Below, piece after piece: positions 10,553-22,234 of a stretch of DNA of 64,000 nucleotides. The notes beneath the pieces are model-generated. The model was not told where the DNA came from and did not search any database. It saw nothing but the letters and a program-made list of their open reading frames with translations. This DNA is from Ctenosaura bakeri (Eukaryota; Chordata; Lepidosauria; Squamata; Iguanidae), in NCBI GenBank assembly GCA_948474755.1, contig CAOLHI010000358.1, positions 619,195 to 683,194 of the forward strand, given 5' to 3'. How positions within the stretch are numbered: the stretch's first letter is position 1; every line of letters begins with the position of its first letter. The position numbers and the translations under genes were made by a program.

Positions 10553-12165
10553 AATCACATCACAGCTTTTCCAAGCCCATTTTATAAATAACAAAGGGAA
10601 CATTTATGAGGACCGAGGAGGGGAATCACACACGTAGCACATTGCCACCCCTCCTCCAGACACGTTGACTAATCCAGCTACTCACACATCTTTTTTTTTT
10701 CTTTTCTTTTCTTGGTAACAACCATGCTAACATGTGGGCATCTAGAGGAGAGGACAGGCTGCATATCCAGGAGCATGACAAATCTTTATGTGTAATTAAT
10801 TACTATGTCATTATGAAATGGTAAGGAAAAACCACAGGAACGTGATATTTGCAATCAATAACTTACTGAACTAAAAGATATTTTAGTTATGTCTCTCTCT
10901 GGGTGCCATACAGCTTCTGTGGTAGCTGATGCCTCCCATGACAGCGGGCTGATAAGTTTGAAAGGAGGTATCCAAGGTTCTCAATCTGTTGGTGGTGAAT
11001 AGACTTTAGCACTTTGGATAGCTCCTTTGAGTAAACCTTACTGCACCACTTTCGCAGGACTGCCAGCTGCCACTATACCACCTCAGGATGATGGTACATG
11101 TGTTTGTTTGTGTGCAAGGTCCCAGTACTTTGTCTCCTCCCACTGGCAATTTCTTCTGGATCCACAACTTCCTCAGTGATAAAAGAGCAGCTTTTCTCAG
11201 CTTGTGAAGTCAATATTAACTGTCTTATTTTGTTCCTATAAGTACTAATGCAAGGGTGGGGAAAGTGCACTCAGCAGGTTTCAGGCAGCCATTCTTCATG
11301 TCTCCAGCTGCATTCTCTCCCCCACAAAATCTGAATTATTTTGGCTCCAAAAATGCATCATACCCCCTAGGAAGTATAGTGGGCAATTCTGCCATGTTTT
11401 TGCTTCTCAGGGGCCAAGCAAGGGCCAGGAGATGCCTTCTTTAAAGTGGGAAGTCAACTCTATTCTCATTTACTTCCTTTTCAAAAAATGGGCTGTCCTT
11501 CTAAAACAGGCCAGGGGGAATGACACAAAACTGTCACCCTTGACTGTTAGAGAGCTATTTTTGACTAAAAAAGTGAAAAAAATAAAACGAAATTTTTACA
11601 TGGGGGGCACACAGCATACCAAAGTACCATGAAAAGGCAAAAATTATTTTGTGTTTTTAAAAATGTATTTAAGGCTTGAAATATTTTTATTCTTTGTACA
11701 TTACCCTTGAGAACCTAAAGGTTGAGAGGCAATAACACAAACAAACAAACAAACATGACCTCCCCCAACCCCTCTCAGTTACACATCTACTATAGTGGTG
11801 GTACAATATGTACAATGGGTTTTGTGGGAGGGAAAATGAAATATAAATGCTTAGAATTAAATTTACTTTTAGGCATCTCTCATTCAGTGGGGCTTGCACA
11901 TGAGAATTTAATAATGAATTGTGTTCACCTGAAATAACTATTGTCTTCTAAAGCCAGTTGTTTTCTTTTCTCTTGAAGTACTTTATCATGTTAATACACA
12001 ACTGGGAATCATGCAGCCTGTTAATACATCCTATGATGAGGAATGCTGGGAGTTGCCACCCATTAACGTCTGAAGGGAGTTACCCTCATGAGGGCTGCAT
12101 GATCCCCACCACTATGTTTCTGGTTGGGATCTTGTCAACTATGCCAGTTTGACCATGTATTAAAC
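10553..12165. other. Unique AT-rich stretch with pyrimidine tract
   Basis: A T/C-rich tract sits near 10690-10713 and an (AAAC)n run near 11739-11755. No gene or named repeat seen. Confidence 0.45.
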
Positions 12166-12395
12166 TCTTACAGTTATTATGTGCCTTTAAGTCAAGGCCA
12201 GTTTATGTCAACCTTCTCTTAGGATTTTCTTGGCAAGATTTATTCAGATGAGGTATCTTATGGTCCCCTATCTGAAACTGAGAGAGTGTAACTGACTCAA
12301 AATCTCTCAGTCAGTTTCCATGGCCAAATGGGGATTTGAACTCAGGTTTCTTAGCATTCTACTCCAAAACCCAAACCACTATATCCTGTTGAACC
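12166..12395 (-). mobile_element. Sauria SINE
   Basis: Minus-strand copy. On the plus strand one reads TGCCTTTAAGTCAAGGCC (tail), TCTTGGCAAGATTTATTCAG, then CAGTCAGTTTCCATGGCCAA and GGGGATTTGAACTCAGG (B box complement), ending near the tRNA head. It is full-length but diverged. The tail is homologous to BovB, its presumed mobilising partner. Confidence 0.85.
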
Positions 12396-12961
12396 TGCGC
12401 TATTGTAGTAATCTGTATCTTCTTTCCTGATCATTATTATTCTCTCATTGGTGGCTATGGTTCTTGTTGTTATGTAAGCACATATCTTAGATCTTTGTTA
12501 GAATTTCCAGGCACCCACTAAACAAAATAGTTTTGGATGCCTACCCAATGATTACAGGATGGGATTTTAGATGGCAATTGATATATGGCATGATGATTAA
12601 GAAGTGGGTACTTTTTCTTTTTATGCAGCTTCAAAGATTGATATATAAAGTTTCAAATGATAGTTTACTGTCTTCATATTAACTGTGAAACATGCTTCTA
12701 AAATTCATTTCATCCAAGCACCCTCCCATCCCTTAGTTATGGAATTCTGAATCTCACGGTCTTACTTCCAAGGCAGAACTGAAGCTTTAATAACTGCCTA
12801 CTGCTCCCTTTTGTATGCATGGTTTGCTGCATATTTCTCATCTTCCTATTTCCTTTTGTCTTTCTTCACTCTGTTTCACTGATAAACATGTAGAAACAGG
12901 TAAAGCACCCAAGGAAAGTGATTGATATGGCCACTCCTCAGTGGCAGTTTTAACAGACCTC

Positions 12962-13096
12962 ATTGGAAATTTAAACAAACATTGGATGGTCACCTGCCAA
13001 GAATGCTTTGGGTGTGAATTTCCTGCCTTGGTCAGGGTTTGATTAGCTGACCTTAGGAACCATTCCAGTTCCAGCATTCTAGGATTCCCTGAAAGA
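12962..13096 (+). mobile_element. CR1 LINE 3' end fragment
   Basis: Matches the CR1 3' untranslated pattern: AATTTAAACAAACATTGGATGG, CACCTGCCAAGAATGCTTTG, GTGTGAATTTCCTGCC and CATTCTAGGATTCC. This is only the last 130 bp or so. The 139-codon minus-strand frame across it is antisense noise. Confidence 0.7.
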
Positions 13097-13329
13097 TATA
13101 ACTGCATCACAATTCTGTTTAGCCAGCATTCTGTTGGTGTCTTATGACTACTTACTTTCCCCCACAGAAGAAGCTGGACATTGTTGTCCAATACTGAATG
13201 CCTATATTCAGTTTGAATTTGTAGGAGCAGATGTGTGCATGTAGGGCCATTGCACATTGGCTTTAAAATTCATTAACAAGGTGGCATTGCATGATTGTAT
13301 GAGTACAAGGTTTCAGGATTTTTGCATAT

Positions 13330-13393
13330 TCCTGTATGGCAGAGGGCTGGACTAGATGGCTCTTGTGATCTCTTCCAACTCTGTGATTCTATG
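13330..13393 (+). mobile_element. CR1 LINE 3' terminus
   Basis: ATGGCAGAGGGCTGGACTAG, ATGGCTCTTGTGATCTCTTCC and ending AACTCTGTGATTCTATGA: the classic CR1 3' end with its ATTCTATGA octamer-type terminus. It lies 230 bp beyond another CR1 tail in the same orientation. Confidence 0.85.
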
Positions 13394-13395
13394 AA

Positions 13396-13487
13396 TCTTC
13401 CAACTGGCATGGCCAGAGGCCATGCTGGCTAAGGGACCATAGAAGCTGTAATCTAAATAAGTCTAAACAAGTCACTTTTCCAAGCTT
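13396..13487. repeat. Fold-back MITE fragment
   Basis: AACTGGCATGGCCAGAGGCC then ATGCTGGCTAAGGG and CAAGTCACTTTTCCAAGC, the half-element seen in full at 18722-18838. It abuts the CR1 terminus. Confidence 0.5.
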
Positions 13488-13511
13488 CGTATATTCAGCA
13501 GTTATGTCCTG

Positions 13512-13865
13512 GTTATGTAATTCCCTGCCCTGGGAAATTTATTTGATGCATACATAGTTGTCTTTTTAGTGCCAGGTTAAGGCATGTTTATTCTCTCCAA
13601 CATTTTAAGAGATTTTTTTTCTTAAAAAAAAAAAAACTTTTGGTGGGAAAGAAAGCTATGTTTTAAACACTGCAACTGAGTCATGCTTTGTGTTGTCTGG
13701 ATTGGTTTTGGAATTGTGGTGAATATTTTGTTTCAATTGTGGGTGTGTTTATGGTACTGTGTGATAGGATTTTAATTCTATAATTGTGTATTTTATTGTA
13801 ATGACTTTTTTGGTGAATGGCTCTGGGATATAATTGTAACAAAGGATCATTTACAAGTACACCAC
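13512..13865 (+). mobile_element. L2-like LINE 3' untranslated region
   Basis: It opens with TTCCCTGCCCTGGGAAATTT and continues with CCAGGTTAAGGCATGTTTATTC, as in vertebrate L2 3' regions; a T-rich segment follows. A second, clearer copy is at 17735-18140. No coding part survives. Confidence 0.5.
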
Positions 13866-15878
13866 AGACAAAAAAAAATTACAAACACTGCAGTTCTCTC
13901 CATCTCTATGAGGAAGAAAGCCGCACTGAGATGAATGGGATTTTCTCCCTGGGAGGACCATAGCCTAGGCTTAATTCAATTGCTAGACTCAACCGGAGTA
14001 GAACCATTGAATGAAACAGAATTACACATATGGACTTTCCATTCAAAAGGTGGATCTAATGTAGTTTTGACTAGCAATTCATTTTAGGCTTCATTTTTTC
14101 AAACGTCACACAGAAGAATTCTGGAATTGTATGATAATGCCAAGACTAATTTTTCTACAGAATGTTATCAAAGCCTGTGCATGCATAATAGAAATGCGGT
14201 AGAAGCAGCACTTGTTCCAATTCTGGAATTAATTTTAGAAATTCCCTCAATTTAAATCAGGATTCTGGAAGAGTGGAATACAGGCTGGATAGCATAAACC
14301 AGAACAGTAATAAAACACTGTGTGGTGATCCTCTTATGCCTAATAATGACACTAGACTTCCTCTCTTGTTTATGTGAGAGATGGTTTAGCCATTTTAAAA
14401 TAATGCATCTATGTTTACCATCTAATAACTGCAATTTATTGCTCAACATGAAAACTTTTTTATTGTTCAGTCATCAGATTTATGGACCAAGCTTGCTCTG
14501 ACTAACCACAGTGATCCTGGGGGAGGCAGGATCAGCAAGCTGAACAGCAATTATAGCTTCTCATTGCCAGGTGTCTTGCTGGGCTTCGCAAACATTTATG
14601 TCACATTATCATAACAGCATTATGTCAACTGCACTGAAGGATCTGGAGGCTGGGCTTGTGCTGTACTGGCTGTCTCTTGTTACCTTGGGTGTCAAATGCT
14701 CAAAAGCTAACACGCAGCTACGCACAGCAGGGAAATGTAATACCTTAAATCTTGTGTCTTGTTCATCCATTTTTGGCAATAGAACCTGGCGTTATTGTCT
14801 GCAGAAGTGGCAGAAGCAAAATGCCACACGCTCCTAATGCCAAAGTAAACAGATGCACACTGGCTGCTAAGGAACATCCCTACCCTGACAAGCCAATTAA
14901 AAAAAAAAGATACTATTTAGTTCTTCCTAATAGATTATTTTATTTAACCCAGCTTGGAAGATTTTCCTTATCAGTTTCAAGAGTTAACGCTAAACTATGA
15001 TTTTCATTCTTCTAAATGAATGTATGGCAATACCCCATCATACCATCATTCCGGGGCAGCACTGCTGAGTATCTAATGAGGCATTTGGCAAAGTCCAAAA
15101 GAGTTTTGAAGTCATATTTTCTTCTGGGGTTCTCTTTCTTTCCCTTTGGGGTACATAGGCAGTTTTCATTAGTCTTAGCTAGTGACTCCCATGTAAGTGG
15201 GGTGATAAACCTGCTCTAGCATTTGCTCCATATTTTAAAGGATTTATCTAAGGTGCTGAACCCTGTCCCCAAAATAAGTTCCACACTTTGGATACTTCTT
15301 TTAAAGTATGGACTGAAACACAGAGCACACTGATTGCCTTAAGGATATAGGAATCGCAATTGGTCAGTATGTGTGCCAGTGTGCTCCTTATTCACATGTT
15401 CTGATGCTGAGCACTGAAGCCAAACCAGCATCAAATGAAACTCTGAAAATTCAGTAACAATAGCTCTCTTTAACAAAAAAAAAAAAAAAAAAATTTATTG
15501 GAATTAAACTTAATACCTATCAAACAAATATGGACATCACTGCTTATGCAACAACATAGATCTGACAATTAAACTTTACATAGAATGCAAAAATGAGATT
15601 ACTGCAACAATGCATATTGACTATTAGTAATACTTTAAAAACAAATGACAATTTTTCTTTTCCAAGACAGCCTCAAATAGCAGGAGAAGGCTGGATGCAC
15701 CACCCCACTTTCCAGTGCTTTAGAAAGTCCTATTACTGGGGTTAGAAGTAAGTCTGGAGGGCATTTTCAGCTGTTACAATCATGCAACCACCATAAAAGT
15801 GAATTTGCTTACTTACAATGTCATAAGTTGGCCTTACACATTGCAATTATGGGACTGGACGCCATCCTGTATTTCCAA
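13866..15878. other. Unique AT-rich stretch
   Basis: It contains an A-run (about 15474-15493) and a possible old repeat remnant near 13905-13970. No exon recognised. Confidence 0.45.
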
Positions 15879-15879
15879 A

Positions 15880-16015
15880 AGATCAAATTAAGTTTAACGT
15901 TTCTGCAATGCTAGAAATTTGGGGACTGAAGGGAAATTTCACTGGGGACAGAATTTTTATGGGGAGGGCAATGCCTTCATTGTGTACCTACTTCTCCATG
16001 GCTATACTCAGTTTC
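15880..16015 (+). repeat. Single arm of the unclassified fold-back repeat
   Basis: CAATGCTAGAAATTTGGGGAC then AAATTTCACTGGGGACAGAA and GGAGGGCAATGCC, homologous to the right arm at 6780-6860 and to the reverse complement of 36960-37025. Confidence 0.5.
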
Positions 16016-16218
16016 ACCTGGACTTGACCACATTTCAAGACCACAGATCAAGCAACATGTTCAAAGCCACCACAATCAGCTTTTTCCTCTTCTCCTTGAC
16101 ACATCAAGTATATCAGTGCACTGTCAACAAAAATGGGAGACTACATTCCTCAATACCACTTCTTTACAGACCTCTGTGTACTAGAGTATTGGTGTACAGC
16201 ATGAATATGTCTTTATAA

Positions 16219-16353
16219 CAGTAATTCTCAACCTTTGATCTTTCAGGTATTTTGAACTTCAGTTCTCAGGAGGCCTGGCCCCTGGGATAGACAGTCAAGA
16301 ATTTGGGAAACTGAAATCCAAAACATCTGGGAGGCCAAAGGTGAGAACTATTG
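16219..16353. mobile_element. hAT-type palindromic MITE
   Basis: Ends CAGTAATTCTCAACCTTTG and CAAAGGTGAGAACTATTG form an inverted pair, and the internal halves also pair (GTATTTTGAACTTCAG with CTGAAATCCAAAACAT). The terminal sequence is the common reptile hAT 'CAGTGGTTCTCAACC' type. Flanks CTTTATAA and CTTCGGAA agree at 5 of 8 positions, compatible with a decayed 8-bp duplication. Confidence 0.7.
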
Positions 16354-17734
16354 CTTCGGAATGAATCTGTAGTGATAGCATCATAGCCAGAACATCCTTG
16401 ACATTGAAGGGTTGCTGACAGTTCTGCTTTGCTGAGATCCAAAACCCACCATAGCTTTTCTTCTCTTTTCCTCCAAACACTTGTTGATATTTTTGAATAA
16501 ACTAAACAACTCATGCCTGCTTTCAGGGTGGGTGTTCTTGGGAGATAGTGCAGAAATAGGGCTTTTATCAATCAAGGACATTATTTCTGGAAAACTGTCA
16601 AGATTACATAAAAAATTGGCACAGTCGCAGCAGTAGAAATGCACAGTTTTCCCCTTATGCAATTTTTCTGAGACTTCCATGGCCCTTTTTTTTTGAGAGA
16701 GGAGCTCTTTTAGTACATTCAGACCTCTGGAAAATCTATCAATGCCAATTGATACAGGTTTCTATAAGCCACACTAGCAATGGGACAAAGACCTCTACAT
16801 CTGTTCATAATGGACAATAAGTAGTACTGATTTTCACACAAAATTAATGAAGACTGCATCTAGGCAACGACCCCAAGGTGAAGCTTCTGTATCCCATTAC
16901 CTGAATCCAGAGACTTGATGTACACCAAGAATTATAAAATTACAGATTAGTCTTGACTTTTTTCCTGAAGAGAAAATGTAATAGCAAAGTACATTAGACA
17001 AGGCAGGTTAATCACATACTCACAAGATCTCATAAGGATGATATGTGTGTTGTCTTAGCTTTGATGGATTTCCTCCAGCAATCAGTTTAATCTGGGGAAT
17101 AATATTTCAGGTTCATGTGGCCAATTTCAGTTCAAAACAAAGAGCATTCTGTTTTATTCAACTGTGGCATATTTTTCCTTTTGAAGGGGCTTTCATTTCT
17201 AGTTTGTATACACACAGTACTATCATGTAGAACTAGGAATATTTTTTTAAAGCAACTTGTTAATATTATTGTTACTTTTTATTTTCTTTCTTTGAAGGGG
17301 TAAAAGATTTCTTTTTTTAGTTTTCTATTTTTTGTTTCTCCAAAAATAGATTTACTTTAAAAAAAAAAAATATGGCCACAAACTCCCTGAAATCTCCAAA
17401 ACTGATTCCCCCAGAGTTTTAAAAGTAATGAGTTACATTAAAATAAAGTATAACTTTATTCGCTGTTATGTTATTTCACAAAAATAACACTGTTGTGTTC
17501 TTGTTATCCCTGAAAGGAACACATCAAGATGCCGTCATTGCTTCTAACATGTAACAGGCTAGTAAGCCAGCCCCCAGCTTTTCAGAATTTCAGTCCTACT
17601 GAATTATGGAACCCTTTCCAACAACTGCACAATATGCAGTGAGGAAAAAACCCAAAAAACACAACACTGTATACTGCTTCCAGAAGTAGACTTCAGTTAG
17701 GATCTTCACACCACGCTGTGAAAAATCAAGCAAC
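16354..17734. other. Unique AT-rich stretch
   Basis: Several short minus-strand frames (61-101 codons) overlap near 16266-16680 but resemble nothing known. Confidence 0.45.
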
Positions 17735-18140
17735 ATTCCAGGAAAGAGACTCCAGACTTACTGGCTGCTCCCAGGCTGTGGACTTCTCTTCCATGGAAGG
17801 TTGGGTGGGCTCCCTCTATTCTCCCTTTCCAATTGCAAGAAAAGACCTTTTTATTCAGGCAGGCCTTTGTTTTTTCAATTAGGTAGCAGTATTGTGTGTG
17901 AAGCAGTAGGCTGTTTTTTTTCTTTTATTTTGCAATTATGTTTTCAATGTGTTTTTTAAAGGTTGCTAGCTATTTATTTAATAAAAAATATTATTCTTTA
18001 ATTCTTTTTTTAAACTTTTGTAAATTAAGATTTTCACCAAAACCTGGTTTTAAATTATTGTGAGCTGCCTTACATCCCATCCTAGGAGAAAGACAGCGCA
18101 TCCAATAAATCCAAATCCAATAAATAAATAAATAAATAAT
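17735..18140 (+). mobile_element. L2-like LINE 3' end with (AATA)n tail
   Basis: AAGACCTTTTTATTCAGGCA followed by GGCCTTTG is the diagnostic L2 3' motif. Farther down come GTGAGCTGCCTTACATCCC and a terminal AATAAATAAATAAA run (18118-18139). 5'-truncated; no ORF. Confidence 0.65.
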
Positions 18141-18514
18141 CTGTCTTTCTGATCACTCTAGGCTCACTTTGCATAAGACTGGTTTGGAATTAATGCATGG
18201 CCTCCTGAAATAAGATAGAGAGAAACTTGGAGTTCAATTCCACTGAATTTCTCCAGGGTGAAAATTGTCCAGCAGTTCCTCAGAGGTGGCTATTACCCTA
18301 AGCACAGCTTCTCTCTCTCTCTCCCTATAGTGCATCTGTTTGTTTTGCACTATTACTGCAAGTGGCAGCACCATCAACTGTCTGGCAGCCTGACCACCTT
18401 TTTGCATCTCTCTTGATATTTTCTACCAAGTATCATTATCAGACCATTTTGCAGAGAGAAAGGGACAGCCACAAAAGTCACTCAAAGACTCTGCGTTGGG
18501 GACGGATGAACCTA

Positions 18515-18718
18515 GGGCCATTTCTGCACTACACTGTTATACTGCTATTATTCCACTTGCAACATCTTATGGAATCCTGGAGTTCGCAGTTTAGGGAGGG
18601 ACATTTAGAATTCTCAACCAGGGAGCTCTTTGGTCTCACTAAATTATAAACCCCAGAATTCCACAGGATGTTGAAAGTGGAAAAATAGCACTATAAAAGT
18701 GTAGTACAGAAATAGCCC
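18515..18718. mobile_element. TIR MITE 'GGGCCATTTCTGCAC' family, copy A
   Basis: The left end GGGCCATTTCTGCACTACAC and the right end (reverse complement GGGCTATTTCTGTACTACAC) are long inverted repeats reaching inward past CCACTTTCAACATC. The core holds GAATCCTGGAGTTCGCAG and AATTCTCAACCAGGGAGC. Copies: 19772-19953, 24972-25195 and 62955-63156. Its termini resemble those of the CpG-rich TIR family. No clear TSD here. Confidence 0.75.
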
Positions 18719-18721
18719 AAA

Positions 18722-18838
18722 TCAGAGCTTGGAAATGTTATTTTTGTCCAACGGCTTTCATATTCCCCCAACTAGCATGGCCAATGGCAATGATTTCTGA
18801 GAGATTCTGAAAGCTATCATCCCCAAAAGCAACTTACA
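18722..18838. repeat. Fold-back MITE, nearly complete
   Basis: GAGCTTGGAAATGTTATTTT at the left pairs with the right end around AAAAGCAACTTA. The middle has ACTAGCATGGCCAATGGC. It is the best full copy of the fold-back family fragmentarily present elsewhere in the window. Confidence 0.55.
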
Positions 18839-19252
18839 CAACCTCTAACCTTTACTAATACACAGACATGCATATAAACACTTGAGGACATGGCAATAGC
18901 ATGCCTGACACTCCTGATTATGAATTGATGATAACAGATGTGTAGGACAATTGTTTTCTTTCCCCCTTAACACATCTTTAATCAAGTTTATGGCAGTGCA
19001 AGATAAGCTATTGCTGTGCAAACTAATATAGCAAATCACAGACATGGTGTTTTTTTCAGGAGCATCTGATTGGAGAAAGGAGGAAGGACCATTCAATCAA
19101 CATGATAAGGGCAGTGTTATAATAGTGTTCCTCATTGTCTCGGTTTAAAGATATATCATATTTCACTTGGAGGAGCAGCCTTTCAACATCACTGCAAAGA
19201 GTTTCCTCTTTACTAGATTGCAGAGGAAATGTTGATTTTAAAGGCCCCAATG

Positions 19253-19490
19253 CAGCCTAAATACCCAAAAGGCACTGATTTTGTAAGATCCTAGAAGCGA
19301 AGTAGGATCAGCTAGGGTTAGTACTTGAATGGGAGACTGCCAATGAATACCAGATGCTATAGGCTATATTTCAGAGGAATGAACTGGCAAAACTCCTCTG
19401 AGTATTACTTGGTTGTAAAAACCCAATGAAATTCATAGGCTCATCTTATATCTACAGTTGACTTGAAAGCACATATACACATGCTATTTG
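19253..19490 (+). mobile_element. 5S-derived SINE, copy 3
   Basis: AAGATCCTAGAAGCGAAGTAG and GTTAGTACTTGAATGGGAGAC (5S part), then AATACCAGATGCTATAGGC, TATATTTCAGAGGAATGAAC and the GACTTGAAAGCACATATACA tail. Diverged but full-length. Confidence 0.85.
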
Positions 19491-19617
19491 GGGTTAATAA
19501 ACAACCACAGCTTCTACAGCCTTCAGCTCAAGGGTGGTAAACCTGCAACTCACACTGATTTTGACCACTGATATCACTGCAGCTATAACTAAATGTTTTC
19601 ACCATCCCGTACCCTTC

Positions 19618-19672
19618 CTGGCTGGGCAATTCTGGAGTTACAGTCCCCCAAAATAACTTTTTACAGCTATAA
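19618..19672. repeat. Fold-back MITE half
   Basis: CTGGGCAATTCTGGAGTTAC then CCCCAAAATAACTTTT, one arm of the palindromic family seen at 18722-18838. Confidence 0.4.
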
Positions 19673-19771
19673 GCTTGAGGTTTTTAAAGACAATAGCCCT
19701 TGACATTCAGAAGGATTATATTTACAGTATCAAGACTGCATCAAGTGGTATACTAGTTTACATAGTGACCA

Positions 19772-19953
19772 AACCCATTTCTGCACTAGGCTGTTACAGT
19801 GCTATGATTGCACTTTCAACCTCCTATGGAATCCTGGAGTTTGCAGTTTCGGGAGGGGCCAGATGGCCCCTCCCAAAACTGCAAACCCCAGGATTCCATA
19901 GGAGGTTAAAAGTGCAATCAAAGTGCTATAACAGCCTAGTGCGGAAATGACCC
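19772..19953. mobile_element. Near-perfect palindromic MITE, copy B
   Basis: About 90 bp on each side of a centre near 19863 (GGGAGGGGCCAGATGGCCCC) are reverse complements with roughly a dozen mismatches by eye. The outer ends and the internal CTATGGAATCCTGGAGTTTG motif place it in the GGGCCATTTCTGCAC MITE family. Unlike copies A, C and D it lacks the asymmetric centre, so it looks like two identical arms joined head to head. Confidence 0.8.
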
Positions 19954-20640
19954 TAGTCTCTGAAGAAATTGGAATAAGGTTCTTTATGTCTCCTCCAGTT
20001 TACATAACCGGCGGTACAGCATCATTCTCCACAAGAGATTGAGTAAAGTGTTACAGAATTCTTCAAATGTATATCCAAAGGATTTTCCTCCTGTATCTTT
20101 CCAAAAACAAAATACCATACCAAAGCAGTAGTTAAGGAGGAACTTCTTGGAAAGAAGTACTAGTACTTTCAAATATTAAAACTGTCAACATATATCCCAA
20201 TTAATCTTCTTTACACATAGTGCAACCAGTTCTTTCAGCCTGTTCTCATAGGATTTGTCTTCTGGCCTGTTACCATATTTTAATTTTTCCTCTGAACTTA
20301 CTCCAGCTTGACAAGGTCCTTCTTGATTGCTGAATAGGGCAATACTCTAATTTTCCAAAGCTGGAAACAAGGCTCCTGTTGATACAGTGTAAAATACCAC
20401 TTTTCCTTCCTTCCATCCTTTCTTTCTTAGCACACTGCTGATAGAGCTGCTTGTTTTCTGCACAGGCTGAGCCTGGCAAGAGAATATTTCTGTCTATAGC
20501 ACAGCATTTCTTTCCTCAAAGAGGCATATGAAATTTCTTGGACTACATCTCCCAGAATTGGGCATCACCAAAAATAAAAGAGGACAAAGGAAGGCACCAA
20601 ATTGCATAAAACTGTATATGCTGATTTATGGCCTAGGTCT
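19954..20640. other. Unique AT-rich stretch
   Basis: Nothing recognised beyond an isolated GGACTACATCTCCCAGAATT near 20540, a crumb of the fold-back family. Confidence 0.45.
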
Positions 20641-20649
20641 TACAACAAG

Positions 20650-21075
20650 CAGAGAGACCCTACCTGATCCCAGCAGCGTCCTGTGGGGATCACGGTAGAG
20701 ATTCTCCTGGGAGGGAAGCACATAAGGAATGCTGCCCCAGGCACTGGCTGCCTGCGGGTATGCAGGATGTGCAATGGCCACACCTCTTGCTTCCGCAGTG
20801 CAGCCAGGTACTGTCCCAAGCTGCATGGGAGCAGGAAGTGCAGCCATTGTGCTTCCTGACCTTTCGCAGCTCACAGAAGTGCAGGCAGGTGGCAGGAGGG
20901 TGGCATGATTGCCAATTCTCCCCGTCAATTATTTGTGGCATGATTATGCTGCCTGGGAACAGGAGAAGGACAGGATCTGGATGACATCATGCAGAACCAT
21001 TGTCCAGGTCCCGTCTTTCTCCTGTCCCCAATGTGGGACAACAGCATCCTGGAGAAAGGGACAGAGAGTAACATT
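20650..21075. repeat. GC-rich island, possible decayed TIR element
   Basis: It is GC-rich relative to its flanks. CTTGCTTCCGCAGTGCAGCC and GAAGTGCAGCCATTGTGC resemble the core of the CpG-rich TIR elements at 23435 and 29162, and GACCCTACCTGATCCC resembles the left end of 23435 with a deletion. No intact termini. Alternatively an unrelated GC-rich sequence. Confidence 0.3.
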
Positions 21076-22234
21076 GTTCCTATGGAGTGCCATCTCCCTG
21101 TCCCCTCCCCTCCCCCTTTCCAGAATGTTCTTTTCTATACTCTGCTCTATTTTTCCTTACCACTTTTTCTTTTTCTTTCTTCATGTTTATCTGTTTTTTT
21201 TAATCAATTTCCTTATAGATATTACTTCTGGTAGTTTATTCTGGTCACATGTTCTAACTGTACATGTGAGATCACATAAACAATGTAGAATTCTTGAGCC
21301 TTGTGGTTGCCACTTGCTAAACATTTTATGTATTGCTTTTCACATTCTCAGGCTCTGCCACAAATGTTTGGCAAATCACATTCCCAAGACCAAAAATTGT
21401 GCTTTGCCTGCCACTTAATGAATCAGGTTTAAATCCTCTGCTAAAGGGTATCTTGCTATGACGATGCGGAGATGAATATTTTGGGTTTCAGTCTGAGTTA
21501 CACAGCATTAATTAGGAGTGGGTAGGATCACACCAGATCAGGGGGAAAATGAATATTTGGATCCATTTACCTCAGTGCTGGTAGGTTTTATTTAGATAAG
21601 ATTCTATTGGATGTTGTTTCACATCCTGTACTTTACAAATACTCCCTGGAGCAGCTACTCTGTTTTCTCCAATAAAAGGCATCCGGCAAAATTATTTATT
21701 CCTCATGAATGGTTCCTATTTAGTGCAAGTTCCTTCCTTCCTCTCATGGTTATTAAACTGGTTGTTTTATTAATTCATTCTTAGATGTCACTGTTCTTTA
21801 ATTACAATGTGGTTTATGTCTCTGAAGTTTTCTTTCTCCTAGAAAAAATGACCAGTCTATCAGACCTGCCCAATAGATCATTCTGACAGGGTTAGAGGAG
21901 TGAGGCCTGGAAAGGGGCTCATAAGGGTGCAGCCATGGCTGCTGATGTGTTGCTGTAACATGCAGTTGCTTGCTATTTCCCAGCTGCTGTACTATTAAAC
22001 ATAGAAAAGTTATTTATACAAAACACTGATTCCACAATAATTTTTCTTCCTTTCAAATACAGGCCTCGCATCAAGACTAAAAGAATATAAATGAATTTTG
22101 AAGATAATGAATGAACATTCTTTTATTATTAAGAATTTCCAAAAACCCTGCTAAACACTAAATACTAAAGAGAGGCAACTAAGAACAATAAAAATATTTT
22201 TAAAAGGTGCTTTCCAGCTCTTCTAATGCAGACT
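21076..22234. other. Pyrimidine-rich then unique sequence
   Basis: 21100-21220 is T/C-rich. The 169-codon frame at 20909-21418 has no recognisable motif beyond a hydrophobic run encoded by this tract and is likely chance. Confidence 0.45.

Noticed and set aside
12838..13257. 139-codon minus-strand frame
   Set aside because: Antisense to a CR1 3' end.
20909..21418. 169-codon plus-strand frame with a hydrophobic segment
   Set aside because: The hydrophobic part is the translation of a T/C-rich tract. No start context or family.
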